Under the pieces are notes generated by a model, which saw nothing but the letters and a program-made list of their open reading frames with translations, ran no database searches and was not told the DNA's origin. Positions 36,012-45,200 of a stretch of 64,000 nt of DNA are shown here, one piece after another (the first letter of the stretch is position 1; the number at the start of each line of letters is the position of its first letter). The stretch is from JBFLYH01 sp964630235 (GTDB lineage: Bacteria > Oederibacteriota > JAAXVQ01 > JAUVAV01). The stretch covers positions 310,001-374,000 of the forward strand of contig CAZVUO010000002.1 in NCBI GenBank assembly GCA_964630235.1, given 5' to 3'. Both the position numbers and the translations under genes were made by a program.

Positions 36012-37991
36012 TTACTCGTACCGCAGCGCCTCGATCGGCTTGAGCTCGGCGCCCTGCCGGGCCGGCCACAGCCCGAACACCAACCCCACGGCCACGGAAA
36101 AAGTCACGGACAGCGCCACCGACCACCACGTGACCGAAGTATTCCAGTTCGCCAGTACGGACATGCTCCACGATATCCCCAGGCCCAGCGCGATCCCCGC
36201 CAGGCCTCCGGACATGGTCATGAGCACGGCCTCGATCAGGAACTGGAGAAGAATATCCTGCCGCCGGGCGCCCAGGGCTTTGCGCAAACCGATCTCCCGC
36301 GTGCGTTCCGTGACCGACACCAGCATGATGTTCATGATGCCGATGCCGCCCACCAACAGGGAAATGGCCGCGATCGAACCCAACAGCAGGGTCAGCGTGT
36401 CCGTGGTCTTTTTCAGGGTTTCCTGCATTTCGGCCATATTGCGGATCTCGAACCCTTCCTGTTCGGGGTTCGGGCTGGGATGCCGCTGCCGGATCAATTG
36501 CGCGAGCGCGTCCTCCGCTTCGCTCATGAGCTTGGCGTCGCGGACCTCCACCTGGATGCTGTCCACATAGGTCTTCCCCATCAGGCGGTACATGGCCGTC
36601 AAAAGCGGCACCACCATCACGTCATCCTGATCGCGCCAGCCCGTGGCCCCCTTGGAAGGCAGAACGCCGATGATCTCGAACGGAACGCGGTTCACGCGCA
36701 CCGTGGCGCCGATGGGATTGGCCGAAGGAAAAAGATTCTGCGCCACGGTGGTGCCGATGACCGCCACTTTCTTCCGGCTGCGGTCCTCCTCGGCCGTGAA
36801 GAACCGCCCCAAGGCCGGGGTCGCGGCATTGATCCTGGGGTAATCCACCTGGACGCCTTCCACCTGGGTGTTCCAGTTGTTGGCGCCGGCCACGGTCTGG
36901 GCCCGGCCCCGCACCATGGCGGAGACGCCCGCCACCTGCGGCAGTTTGGCGATGGCCTCGGCGTCCTGAGGCGTGAAGCGGGTCACCGATCCGGATTCCA
37001 GCGACACCGGCCCGGAACGCATCGAGCCCGGCCGCACGGTCAGCAGGTTCGTGCCCATGGACGCCAGGTGCTGGGTAATGCTCGCCTTGGCGCCCTGCCC
37101 CAGGGCCAGCATGGCGATGACCGCGGCCACGCCGATCAGGATGCCCAGCATGGACAGCAGGGAGCGCAGTTTGTGCGACACAATGGCGTACACGGCCTGG
37201 CGCAGGTGGTCCGTGAACACGGCCCCGCCGGTATGTTCTTGACCGTCAGACCAGGCCGCGGCCCGTTCCACCGCGCCAGGCGGACGGCGCAAGGCCCGTT
37301 CCGGCGCGCGGTGTTCATCGGCGATCAACTTGCCGTCGCGCATGCGCAGGATGCGCTTGGCCCGGGCCGCCACCTCGGGCTCGTGCGTGACCATGATCAC
37401 GGTGATGCCCTGGCGGTTCAGGTCCTCCAGCACGTTCAGGATCTCGGCCTCGCTCTTGGTGTCGAGATTGCCCGTGGGTTCGTCGGCCAGGATCACGAGG
37501 GGATCGTTGACCAGGGAGCGGGCGATGGCCACGCGCTGCTGCTCGCCGCCGGACATCTGGCGCGGCCGGTGGTCCGCGCGGCCGGCCAGGCCCACGTCCC
37601 GCAGGCGGTTCGTGGCCGCGTGGCGGTGGTTGCGGCGGCCCGCGTACAGCAGGGGCAGCTCCACGTTGGCCTGCGCGGTCAGGTTGGGCAGGAGATGGAA
37701 CTGCTGGAACACGAAGCCCAGCAGGCGGTTGCGCAGGCTGGCCAGCTGGTCGTCCGTGCGCGCGGTGGTGTCGGTGCCGGCCACCACATACCGGCCCTGG
37801 TCCGGCCGGTCCAGCAAACCAAGAACGTGCAGGAGGGTGGATTTGCCCGAACCCGATGGACCCATAATGGCCACGTATTCGCCGGCCCGGATGCTGACCG
37901 ATACCCCGTCCAGCGCCCTGACCGGGGTTCCGCCCAGGGTGTAGGTCTTGCGGGCGTCCGTGAGTTCCAGCAGAACCGGCTTGGTCGTCAT
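36012..37991 (-). CDS. macB: MacB-type ABC transporter (ATPase-permease fusion)
   Basis: 659 aa. N-terminal ABC ATPase with Walker A GPSGSGKS (44-51), signature MSGGEQQRV and Walker B VILADEPTGNLD, followed by a FtsX/MacB permease: TM1 near 275-300, a large periplasmic domain (about 305-530) and three C-terminal TMs with the TREIGLRKALGARRQDIL motif. MacB dimers drive export of macrolides, lipoproteins, peptides or siderophores through a TolC tunnel. Gene order tolC-macA-macB is complete here. Substrate unknown. Confidence 0.94.
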   Translation of the reverse strand: MTTKPVLLELTDARKTYTLGGTPVRALDGVSVSIRAGEYVAIMGPSGSGKSTLLHVLGLLDRPDQGRYVVAGTDTTARTDDQLASLRNRLLGFVFQQFHLLPNLTAQANVELPLLYAGRRNHRHAATNRLRDVGLAGRADHRPRQMSGGEQQRVAIARSLVNDPLVILADEPTGNLDTKSEAEILNVLEDLNRQGITVIMVTHEPEVAARAKRILRMRDGKLIADEHRAPERALRRPPGAVERAAAWSDGQEHTGGAVFTDHLRQAVYAIVSHKLRSLLSMLGILIGVAAVIAMLALGQGAKASITQHLASMGTNLLTVRPGSMRSGPVSLESGSVTRFTPQDAEAIAKLPQVAGVSAMVRGRAQTVAGANNWNTQVEGVQVDYPRINAATPALGRFFTAEEDRSRKKVAVIGTTVAQNLFPSANPIGATVRVNRVPFEIIGVLPSKGATGWRDQDDVMVVPLLTAMYRLMGKTYVDSIQVEVRDAKLMSEAEDALAQLIRQRHPSPNPEQEGFEIRNMAEMQETLKKTTDTLTLLLGSIAAISLLVGGIGIMNIMLVSVTERTREIGLRKALGARRQDILLQFLIEAVLMTMSGGLAGIALGLGISWSMSVLANWNTSVTWWSVALSVTFSVAVGLVFGLWPARQGAELKPIEALRYE

Positions 37992-38003
37992 CTCGGCTTC
38001 CCG

Positions 38004-38996
38004 CTAACGGGAACGATCCCGGTTCCGGCCCGGACGCCGCGGCATGAAGGGATTGGTCTTCCCGCTGTCGCCCTTGCCTTGCAGCAGGCTCAGGTCCACG
38101 GCTTCCACGGCCAGGAGGTCGTCCGGCGAGACGCCGGAAATGATCTCGACCTGCCCCTCGCTCTGCAGTCCGACTTGGACCTCGCGGGGCAGGGAGGGCT
38201 TCCCTTCGCCCTGGCTGAGGGCCACGTAAAATTTGCCGTTCACGGTCTGCACGGCCTCGCGCGGCGCCAGGAGCGCCCGGTCCTTGGCCTCGAGGACAAT
38301 GTCCGCGGTCGCGCTCATGCCGGAACGGAACACCGGCGGCACCTCCCTGGGCAGGATATCCACCTGGTAGATGGTGACATTGCTGATGACCTGGGATTCG
38401 TACGCGATGTGATCCACCCGTGACGGGACCTGGATTTCCGGATACGCGTCGAGCGACACCAGCGCGTCCTGCCCCACCTTGAGCTTGCCGATATCCGTCT
38501 CGTCCACCTGGGCCTTGACGATCAGGCGGTCGGACAGAACAAGAATGGCGTCGTTCACGCTCACGGTCTGGCCGGGTTCCACGCCCCGCACGATCACCGT
38601 GCCGTTGATGGGCGAGACCACGGGCGCGGCCTTGTAGGCGTCCGCCCATTCGGCCAGGGTCTTTTCCCCCTGACTGCGGGCGGCGTCAATCAGCGCGGCG
38701 CGCTCGGTCGAGCTCAGCCAGGCCAGGATCTGCCCGCGCCGGACCCGGTCGCCCTCCTTGACCAAGATTTCCTCCGCGCGGCCGGCGATGGGCGGCTTCA
38801 ATTCCAGGCGGTTTTGCGGCTCCACCGTGCCGGTGGTGGACACGGTCAAGCGGATGGCCCCGAATGCGGGGCGGACGGTCTCCACCGCCTGGGAGCGGCT
38901 TTTTTTTCCCTGGCATCCGGCCAGGCCCGCGGCCAGGCAGAAAAATCCCGCGGCCAGGCCCAGCAGAATACGGTGATCACGGTTCCGTAACATCAA
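38004..38996 (-). CDS. macA: MacA/HlyD-family periplasmic adaptor lipoprotein
   Basis: 330 aa, starting 20 bases before the tolC stop. Lipoprotein signal with LAGC lipobox. Barrel-sandwich (lipoyl-like) halves around LKPPIAGRAEEILVKEGDRVRRGQILAWLSS and VVSPINGTVIVRGVEPGQTVS, beta-barrel and membrane-proximal domains after. The helical hairpin between the two lipoyl halves is very short (about 30 residues), which is shorter than in E. coli MacA and may change how it contacts TolC. The C-terminus ends in a basic RRPGRNRDRSR tail. Confidence 0.88.
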   Translation of the reverse strand: MMLRNRDHRILLGLAAGFFCLAAGLAGCQGKKSRSQAVETVRPAFGAIRLTVSTTGTVEPQNRLELKPPIAGRAEEILVKEGDRVRRGQILAWLSSTERAALIDAARSQGEKTLAEWADAYKAAPVVSPINGTVIVRGVEPGQTVSVNDAILVLSDRLIVKAQVDETDIGKLKVGQDALVSLDAYPEIQVPSRVDHIAYESQVISNVTIYQVDILPREVPPVFRSGMSATADIVLEAKDRALLAPREAVQTVNGKFYVALSQGEGKPSLPREVQVGLQSEGQVEIISGVSPDDLLAVEAVDLSLLQGKGDSGKTNPFMPRRPGRNRDRSR

Positions 38997-40257
38997 ATCC
39001 TCCTCCTTGGGCTTGCACCCAGGCGGCTTTGGCGTTCTGGCTCCTGGCCTGGGCGTTCAGGGCCGACTGCTTGGCGGCAACCAGGTCGTCTTCAATGATG
39101 GTCCAGTTGTCAAAACCGATCAAACCCGTGGTGTACTCGGCCTGGGCGATGCGGGCCCGTTCCTCGGCCGCGGCTAAAAATTGCGCCTGCACGGCCTCAT
39201 CCTCCAGGGCCTGATGAAAGTCGTTCCAGGCGCTGACCAGATCAACACGCAAGGTGTTCGCGCCCCGGGTCAGCGACGCCTGGGCCTGGCGCCAGGCGGC
39301 CTGGGCTTTGTCCACGCCGGCCCAGCGGCGCAGGCCGGTGAAGATCGGCCAGCTGAGCGATACGCCGGCTGAAAGGCTCGGTTCTTCCGGCCACCACGCG
39401 GCGCCGCTGCGGCCGATGCTCCCCGAGGCGGACAGCGTGGGATACCACTCGCCCGCGGCCTCGGCCGCGGACAGGCGGGCGTTTTCCGCTTGCGCGGCCA
39501 GGGCCAGGTAGCCGGGATGGTTCTGAATCAAGGCTTCGTAATCCCGCGCGGCCGCGTCCACGGCCGCGGGCGTCTCCAGGGCGCCGCCGGCCCGCAGGGG
39601 CGCATACGCCCCGCGGCCCAGCTGCTGCAGCAGACCGTATTGGGCAAGCTCGAGGGCCCTCTCGGCCTGGGATTGGTTGGCTTGGGCGCGGGCGTATTGG
39701 GCCTGAGCCTGCAGAAGCGAACCGCGGTGCTCCCGGCCCGCCTCGTAACGCATCTGCACCAGGTCCAGGTTCTTCTTGCGCCGCCGCGCGATGTCCTTGG
39801 TCAGGCCGACCAGGACTTGAGAGCGCAGCAGCTCCACAAAGGCCTGGCGCAAGCGCAGGCGCACCCCGGCCTCGGTCTCGGCATAGGCATACCGGGCCGC
39901 GGCCAGCGCGGCCTCCGCTTTCTGGTATCCGCGGAGCGATTGCAGGCCGTCGAACAGCAGCTGCTGCACCGAAAGGCTCGCGTTCCACCTCCGTGAGGGG
40001 CTTAAGTTCTCATCCCAGGAATTGTTGAAGGACAGCCCGCCCGAGACCTGGGGCAGCATCGCCCCCAGGGAGATCTGGAGGCTGGATCCGGCCTGTTTCA
40101 CGGCCTCGGACTGGGCGGCGAGGTCGGGATTGCTGGCAACGGCTTCGCGGACGCAGTCCTCCCAGGTGAGTATCTTCTCCTCGGCCTGGACCGGTCCGGC
40201 CGCCAGCAGACCCAGCAGCAGCCAGCAGCTCGCACGCCTGGCCATTCGCATCCTCAT
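38977..40257 (-). CDS. tolC: TolC-family outer-membrane efflux protein
   Basis: 426 aa with a signal peptide (ending PVQAEE) and two tandem OEP repeats: long alpha-helices (EAVASNPDLAAQSEAVKQAGSSL, NHPGYLALAAQAENARLSAAEAAGEW) and beta segments (GGLSFNNSWDENL, SLSAGVSLSWPIFTGLRR). It forms the trimeric outer-membrane tunnel for the MacAB pump encoded just downstream. GGGAG precedes the start. Confidence 0.92.
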   Translation of the reverse strand: MRMRMARRASCWLLLGLLAAGPVQAEEKILTWEDCVREAVASNPDLAAQSEAVKQAGSSLQISLGAMLPQVSGGLSFNNSWDENLSPSRRWNASLSVQQLLFDGLQSLRGYQKAEAALAAARYAYAETEAGVRLRLRQAFVELLRSQVLVGLTKDIARRRKKNLDLVQMRYEAGREHRGSLLQAQAQYARAQANQSQAERALELAQYGLLQQLGRGAYAPLRAGGALETPAAVDAAARDYEALIQNHPGYLALAAQAENARLSAAEAAGEWYPTLSASGSIGRSGAAWWPEEPSLSAGVSLSWPIFTGLRRWAGVDKAQAAWRQAQASLTRGANTLRVDLVSAWNDFHQALEDEAVQAQFLAAAEERARIAQAEYTTGLIGFDNWTIIEDDLVAAKQSALNAQARSQNAKAAWVQAQGGGFDVTEP

Positions 40258-40417
40258 GATGAACTCCCGCGTTGAGATGAAGGTTCAGTTTAATCCGCCA
40301 CGCCAAGCCAAGCAAGGGAAAACCAAAGTTCCGGGGCAACTTGCCGAAAGGGATATGCCGAGGGGGATGAAAAAGTTCCTGGTTTTTTAAGGTTTTTTCG
40401 TCCAGCAGCAGGAGTCC

Positions 40418-40837
40418 CTAGGCGGCCTGCTGGTCCACGCGGGCGAGAAAATCCTGCAGGCGCTTGCGGTCAAAGGTCGTGAGCTCGAGGAACTGGACGC
40501 CGGAAATAAACTGGTGGTCTTCCAGCTCCTTTTGCCACACAACTTTGGACAAGATGAACGCCTGGGTGATTTTGCGGCCGTTTTTTTCGGCCTGCGGTTC
40601 GGGGGCGGGGCGGGAAACCGGCAGAAACAGATTGATCATCAGCTGCTGTCCGGCTTCGAGGGATTGATGCCCCCGCATGGCCAGACCGCCCAAGGCCAGG
40701 TCATGGGTAGTGCCTTCCTGCAAATGCCCGTGGTCCCTGATCTTGAGGGATAAGTAGTGAAGTCTGAGACGGACCGCGTGCCGGGGATACCGGCGGCGGT
40801 CGGCGAAGGACCGGTGGGCATGGCGGTAAACAGGCAT
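40418..40837 (-). CDS. PilZ-domain protein
   Basis: 139 aa, GGAG before the ATG. RRRYPRHAVRL (RxxxR) and DLALGGLAM, where Ala replaces the usual Ser of the second PilZ motif. The C-terminal half (ISGVQFLELTTFDRKRLQDFL) closely parallels the PilZ protein at 24193-24639, so the two are paralogues. Probable c-di-GMP binding. It lies between the pho/pst locus and tolC, separated from tolC by 160 bases with no gene. Confidence 0.82.
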   Translation of the reverse strand: MPVYRHAHRSFADRRRYPRHAVRLRLHYLSLKIRDHGHLQEGTTHDLALGGLAMRGHQSLEAGQQLMINLFLPVSRPAPEPQAEKNGRKITQAFILSKVVWQKELEDHQFISGVQFLELTTFDRKRLQDFLARVDQQAA

Positions 40838-40911
40838 GCAGCACGCTCCGGAGGGTTAAAAATATATTGTAATCCTATCCGGCGCGCGGCGCAAGGCTCT
40901 TAATGGCGGAT

Positions 40912-41598
40912 TCAAGAACTCTGCTGGGCGGGCGCCCCTGGCTCCTGGCAGTGGTGCCGCACGATCTTGCCCCGGATCATGTACACCACGTCCTCCGCGA
41001 TATTGGTGGCATAGTCCGCGATGCGCTCCAGATTCTTGGAGACCGAGAGCATGCGGATGAAGAGGTCCGTGTGTTCCGGCTGTTCACGGATGCTTTTCTG
41101 CACCAGCCCGTACATGTCCGCGTGGAGCTGGTCCACCGCGTCGTCCGCGGTCAGCACGCACTGCGCCAGGTTCTCGCTCATCTGCACCATGGCGTCCAGG
41201 CTGTCGCGGAGCATTTTCTGCACCCGTGCCACCATGCCCGCGAAATCGTAGGGGATGGTGAGCTGCCTGGCCCGCGTGAAATACACCGCCTGTTCGGCGA
41301 TGTTGACCGCCAGGTCCCCGATGCGTTCCAGGTCGTTGTTGATCTTGAGGATCGCGATCACATAGCGCAGGTCCACGGCCACGGGCTGGTACAGGGCCAG
41401 GATCTTGAGGCATTCCTCTTCCACGTCCACTTCCATCTGGTCAATGGCGTCGTCCGACCGCACCACTTCGAGGGCGAGCTGGTCGTCCCTGCGGCTCACG
41501 GCCAGTACGGCCTTTTCCACGTTCTGCTCCACCAGGGAGCAGACCCTGAGGATCTGGCCGCGCAGATTTTCCACTTCCTTCATCAAGTGCCAGGACAT
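40912..41598 (-). CDS. phoU: phosphate-specific transport regulator PhoU
   Basis: 228 aa. Two PhoU three-helix repeats; metal-site motifs include VDVEEECLKILALYQPVAVDLR, LKINNDLERIGDLAVNIAE in the first half and VSKNLERIADYATNIAED in the second. PhoU dampens PhoR signalling when phosphate is ample. Last gene of the pst operon, 15 bases after pstB. Confidence 0.95.
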   Translation of the reverse strand: MSWHLMKEVENLRGQILRVCSLVEQNVEKAVLAVSRRDDQLALEVVRSDDAIDQMEVDVEEECLKILALYQPVAVDLRYVIAILKINNDLERIGDLAVNIAEQAVYFTRARQLTIPYDFAGMVARVQKMLRDSLDAMVQMSENLAQCVLTADDAVDQLHADMYGLVQKSIREQPEHTDLFIRMLSVSKNLERIADYATNIAEDVVYMIRGKIVRHHCQEPGAPAQQSS

Positions 41599-41613
41599 GC
41601 GGGTGTCGCCTCC

Positions 41614-42372
41614 TCAGCCGAAACGGCCGGTGATGTAATCTTCCGTCTGTTTATGGTCGGGCGTCGTGAAGATCCTCCGGGTTTCATTGAACTCGACCAG
41701 GCGGCCTTCGTAAAAAAATCCCGTCAGGTCCGACACGCGGGCCGCCTGCTGCATGTTGTGGGTGACGATCACGATCGTGTAGTCGTTTCGCAGCTCGCCG
41801 ATCAGGTCCTCGATCTTGGTGGTGGAGCGCGGGTCCAGGGCCGAGGCCGGTTCGTCCATGAGCAGGATGGTGGGGTTCACGGCCAGGGCGCGCGCCACGC
41901 ACAGGCGCTGCTGCTGCCCCCCGGACAGGGCCATGGCGCTGTCCTCCAGCCGGTCCTTGACCTCGTCCCACAAGGCGGCCCGTTCCAGACTTCTGCGGAC
42001 GATCTCATCGAGCTGGCGGTGGTTCCGGACGCCGTGGATGCGCGGCCCGTACGCGATGTTATCATAAATGCTTTTGGGAAAGGGGTTGGATTTCTGGAAG
42101 ACCATGCCCACCTGCTTGCGCAGTTCCACCACGTCCATGCCGGGCTGATAGATATCGCGGCCATTCACCTTGACCGCGCCCTGGATGCGCACGCCGTCAA
42201 TAATGTCGTTCATGCGGTTGAGCGACCGCAAAAAGGTGGATTTGCCGCAGCCCGAGGGTCCGATCAGGGCCGTCACCTGGCGGACAGGAATGTCCATGTC
42301 CACATTGAACAGGGCTTGGGAAGGCCCGTAGAAGAAATTCAGCTGCCTGACCTCAATGGCTGTTTCCGGCAT
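41614..42372 (-). CDS. pstB: phosphate ABC transporter ATPase PstB
   Basis: 252 aa from ATG 42372 (GAGGGTGG upstream), which matches usual PstB length; an ATG at 42462 would add 30 residues and overlap pstA. Walker A GPSGCGKST (38-46), signature LSGGQQQRLC, Walker B ILLMDEPASALDP and the PstB-typical FQKSNPFPKSIYDN. It powers PstSCA phosphate import at the inner membrane. Confidence 0.96.
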   Translation of the reverse strand: MPETAIEVRQLNFFYGPSQALFNVDMDIPVRQVTALIGPSGCGKSTFLRSLNRMNDIIDGVRIQGAVKVNGRDIYQPGMDVVELRKQVGMVFQKSNPFPKSIYDNIAYGPRIHGVRNHRQLDEIVRRSLERAALWDEVKDRLEDSAMALSGGQQQRLCVARALAVNPTILLMDEPASALDPRSTTKIEDLIGELRNDYTIVIVTHNMQQAARVSDLTGFFYEGRLVEFNETRRIFTTPDHKQTEDYITGRFG

Positions 42373-42455
42373 GGATCCACCCTCTTTGTTCCCGGCATCA
42401 GGCTGCCGGATCAGTTTCTGGCCGCGCGCCGGGCTTTTGACTGCGGCCACGGCGG

Positions 42456-43310
42456 TTACCATTGGTACTTTTTCCTAAAATACATGCGCAGGATGATGGC
42501 GCCCAGGTTCAGCCCCAGCACCAGGGCCAGCAGGACCAGGGCTGTGCCGTATTGCATGGGCCGCACCAAGGCCATTTCCGGGTGCTGGGTGGCCAGGATA
42601 TAAAGATGATACGGCAGGGCCATGCACTGGTCCAGGATCGAAGACGGCAGTTTGGGCAGGAAAAAGGCCGCCACGGTCAGCAGGATGGGCGCGGTCTCCC
42701 CGGCCGCCCGGCTGATGCCGAGAATGGACCCGGTCATCATGCCCGGGATGGCGTACGGCAGGACGTTCTGATGGATGGTCTGCCACTTGCTGGCCCCGAG
42801 CGCCAGGCTGCCCTCGCGGAAGGATTGCGGCACGGCCCGCAGCGCCTCCTCGCTGGCCACGATGACCGTGGGCAGGATCATGCACGCCAGGGTCAGGTTG
42901 CCGGCCAGGATCGAGGTGCCGAACTTGAGAAAAAGCACGAACAGCCCCAGGCCGAACAGGCCGAACACGATGGACGGCACGCCGGCCAGGGTGACAATGG
43001 CCAGGCGGATCAAGCGGGTAAAGCGGCCCTGCTTGGCGTATTCGGCCAGATAGATGGCCGCGGCCATGCCCAAGGGCAGGGCCACGGCAATGCTGCCCAT
43101 GACGAGGTACAACGTGCCCAGGATGGCCGGAAAGATCCCGCCTGCGGCCCCGGCCCGGGACGGAGGCGCGGTCAGGAACTCCCAGGAAATGGCCGGCAGG
43201 CCGTTCCACAGGATGTCCAGGATGATGTAGCCGATGATGGCGACGATCGCGTAGTTGACCAGCCGGATGGCCCAGATGGCGAGGGTTTCCTTATGCTGCG
43301 CTTTGATCAC
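42456..43310 (-). CDS. pstA: phosphate ABC transporter permease PstA
   Basis: 284 aa, GTG start with GAGGTG upstream. Six transmembrane helices; typical segments GGIFPAILGTLYLVMGSIAVALP, ASEEALRAVPQSFREGSLALGASKWQTI (EAA loop contacting PstB) and ISRAAGETAPILLT. It begins 4 bases after the pstC stop. Confidence 0.95.
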   Translation of the reverse strand: MIKAQHKETLAIWAIRLVNYAIVAIIGYIILDILWNGLPAISWEFLTAPPSRAGAAGGIFPAILGTLYLVMGSIAVALPLGMAAAIYLAEYAKQGRFTRLIRLAIVTLAGVPSIVFGLFGLGLFVLFLKFGTSILAGNLTLACMILPTVIVASEEALRAVPQSFREGSLALGASKWQTIHQNVLPYAIPGMMTGSILGISRAAGETAPILLTVAAFFLPKLPSSILDQCMALPYHLYILATQHPEMALVRPMQYGTALVLLALVLGLNLGAIILRMYFRKKYQW

Positions 43311-43314
43311 CGGA

Positions 43315-44187
43315 TCACCTCTGGTACTTTCTCAGCACCCGCTGGGCGGTAAAATTGAGGATGAACGTGGCGGCGAGGAGCACGATCCCCACCCAGAACA
43401 GGGCGCTGTAATGCACGGACCCGAACTCCACCTCGCCCATCTCCGCGGCGATGGTGGCGGTCATGGTGCGCACGGATTCGAACGGGTCCAGGGTCAAAAT
43501 GGGCGCGTTGCCCGTGACCATGAGCACGGTCATGGTCTCGCCGATCACCCGGCCCATGCCCAGCATGACCGCGGCAATGATGCCCGAAAGGGCCGCTGGC
43601 ACGGTGACCCGCCAGATGGTCTGGAGCCGGTTGGCGCCCAGGGCCAGGGAAGCTTGTTTATAGGATTGGGGGACGCTTTTCAAAGCGTCTTCGGAAATGG
43701 AAATAATGGTCGGGATGGCCATGAGCGCCAGCAGGAGGGCGCCGGTCAGGGCGGTCAGGCCGCTGTCCAATCCGAACAGTTTCTTGACCAGCGGCGCCAG
43801 CACCACCAGCCCGAAAAATCCCAGCACCACGCTGGGGATGCCGGCCAGCAGTTCCACGAACGGCTTGAAGACCTCGCGTTCCAGGGGAGAGGCCAGCTCG
43901 GCGATATAAACCGCTCCCAGCACGCCGAAGGGAATGGCGAACAGGGTGGCCAGCACGGTCACCAGCAGTGAAGCGGTAAAGAGCGGGTAAAGGCCGAAGC
44001 GTTCCTTGACGAACGAGACCGGCTCCCAGCGGGTATCGAACAGCGCGCCCAGGCCGAGCTCTTTGAGCAGGGGGAAGGATTCCTTGAAGAGAAACAAAAA
44101 GATCAGCACCACGATCAGGATGCTGGTGGAAGCGCCCAGCTGCAGGGCATGTTTGACCAGCAGGTCTGCAAGTTGCTTGCGGTTCAT
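43315..44187 (-). CDS. pstC: phosphate ABC transporter permease PstC
   Basis: 290 aa. TM1 (about 20-37), periplasmic loop, then five TMs with the BPD permease core: IPFGVLGAVYIAELA, SISEDALKSVPQSYKQASLALGANRLQTIW (EAA loop) and GMGRVIGETMTVLMVTGNAP. Paired with PstA in the inner membrane. It is preceded by the hairpin at 44214-44241. Confidence 0.95.
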   Translation of the reverse strand: MNRKQLADLLVKHALQLGASTSILIVVLIFLFLFKESFPLLKELGLGALFDTRWEPVSFVKERFGLYPLFTASLLVTVLATLFAIPFGVLGAVYIAELASPLEREVFKPFVELLAGIPSVVLGFFGLVVLAPLVKKLFGLDSGLTALTGALLLALMAIPTIISISEDALKSVPQSYKQASLALGANRLQTIWRVTVPAALSGIIAAVMLGMGRVIGETMTVLMVTGNAPILTLDPFESVRTMTATIAAEMGEVEFGSVHYSALFWVGIVLLAATFILNFTAQRVLRKYQR

Positions 44188-44213
44188 CAGCGCTCACCCG
44201 CTCCGAAAGGAAT

Positions 44214-44241
44214 GACCGGGGGGCGTTCCAGCCCCCCGGTC
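44214..44241 (-). terminator. stem-loop between pstS and pstC
   Basis: An 11-bp perfect GC-rich stem (44214-44224 with 44231-44241) and 6-base loop in the 87-base gap. On the leftward transcript it is followed by ATTCCTTTC, a poor T-run, so it may pause polymerase or protect the pstS mRNA 3' end instead of stopping all transcription. This would allow more PstS than permease. Confidence 0.75.
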
Positions 44242-44274
44242 ACGACGGTCTGGTTCTTCAAGCACGTCCGCCGG

Positions 44275-45120
44275 TCATTGCATCGGAACAAAACCCATCT
44301 CGCGCACGATCGCCTGGCCTTGGCTGCCCAGCATGAAGTCCACATAGGCCTTGGCCGCGCCCTGCGGCTCGCCTTTGGCCAGCACGAACAGGCCGCGCGC
44401 GATCGGGTAGGACTTGTCCTTGACTGTCTCTTCGCTGGGCAGCACGCCCTGGCTGTCGCTGTCCTTGGCCTTCACGGCCAGCACTTTTACTTTGCTGCCC
44501 GCCTCTTTCACGTAGCCCAGACCCACATAGCCGATGGCGTTAAGGTCTTCGGAGACTGCCTGCACAATGGCCGAGGTGGCGGCCAGGCGCCGGGCCCGCA
44601 CGCAGTAATCCTTCTTGCCCAGCACGTGTTCCTGGAAAAAGGCGTACGTGCCCGAGCTGGAATCGCGGGTGTATACCACGATCTTGCCGTCGCCGCCGCC
44701 GACCTGCTTCCATTTGCCGGCCTGGCCGGTGTAGATCTGCTTGATCTGGTTCATGGACAGGGTGTTGAGCGGATTGGACGGATTAACGATCACCGCGATC
44801 CCGTCCAAGGCCACGGTGTATTCCTTGGGTTCGAAGCCCTTTTTCCGGATAGCCGCCCGCTCGGATTCCTTGATGTCGCGCGAGGAATTCGCCAGATCGC
44901 AAGTGCCGTTGAGCACCGCGGCAATGCCCGTGCCCGATCCTCCGCCCGTGACCGCCACTTCCATGCCCGGATTGGCCTGCATGAACTTCTCGGCCCACGC
45001 GCTGGAGAGGTGGACCATGGTGTCCGAGCCTTTCACTTGCACTGCCTGGCCCGCGAGGCCCTGCCCCGCGAGACCCAGGCAGGCCGCGATCGCGACTGCT
45101 GTCAGCACTGGCTTTTTCAT
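44275..45120 (-). CDS. pstS: periplasmic phosphate-binding protein PstS
   Basis: 281 aa with signal peptide (about 1-24, ending GQGLAG). Ligand-site motifs VKGSDTMVHL, GGGSGTGIAAVLNGTCDLANSSRDIK, DGIAVIVNPSNP, RDSSSGTYAFFQEHVL and SAIVQAVSEDLNAIGYVG. The binding protein delivers phosphate to PstCA. It has its own Pho-box promoter and sits in front of the permease genes. Confidence 0.95.
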   Translation of the reverse strand: MKKPVLTAVAIAACLGLAGQGLAGQAVQVKGSDTMVHLSSAWAEKFMQANPGMEVAVTGGGSGTGIAAVLNGTCDLANSSRDIKESERAAIRKKGFEPKEYTVALDGIAVIVNPSNPLNTLSMNQIKQIYTGQAGKWKQVGGGDGKIVVYTRDSSSGTYAFFQEHVLGKKDYCVRARRLAATSAIVQAVSEDLNAIGYVGLGYVKEAGSKVKVLAVKAKDSDSQGVLPSEETVKDKSYPIARGLFVLAKGEPQGAAKAYVDFMLGSQGQAIVREMGFVPMQ

Positions 45121-45149
45121 TTTGGTTCTCCTTTTGTTTTGTGCGGCAC

Positions 45150-45192
45150 ATCCTAGCCGCTTATCGTTAGCGCCGTGTTAGGAGTTGGTTAA
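45150..45192 (-). promoter_or_regulatory. Pho box and -10 upstream of pstS
   Basis: GTTAG at 45166, GTTAG at 45177 and GTTAA at 45188 (plus strand) are spaced exactly 11 bases apart, the helical-repeat spacing of PhoB binding units. Read in the direction of pstS they are CTAAC/TTAAC, followed after about ten bases by TAGGAT (45155-45150), a plausible -10. There is no independent -35, as expected for a PhoB-activated promoter. PhoB is encoded 3 kb away. Confidence 0.75.
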
Positions 45193-45200
45193 GATTGTCC

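Noticed and set aside
35970..38423. An 817-codon plus-strand frame opposite macB and macA
   Set aside because: Antisense shadow of genes with strong family matches; no coding character.
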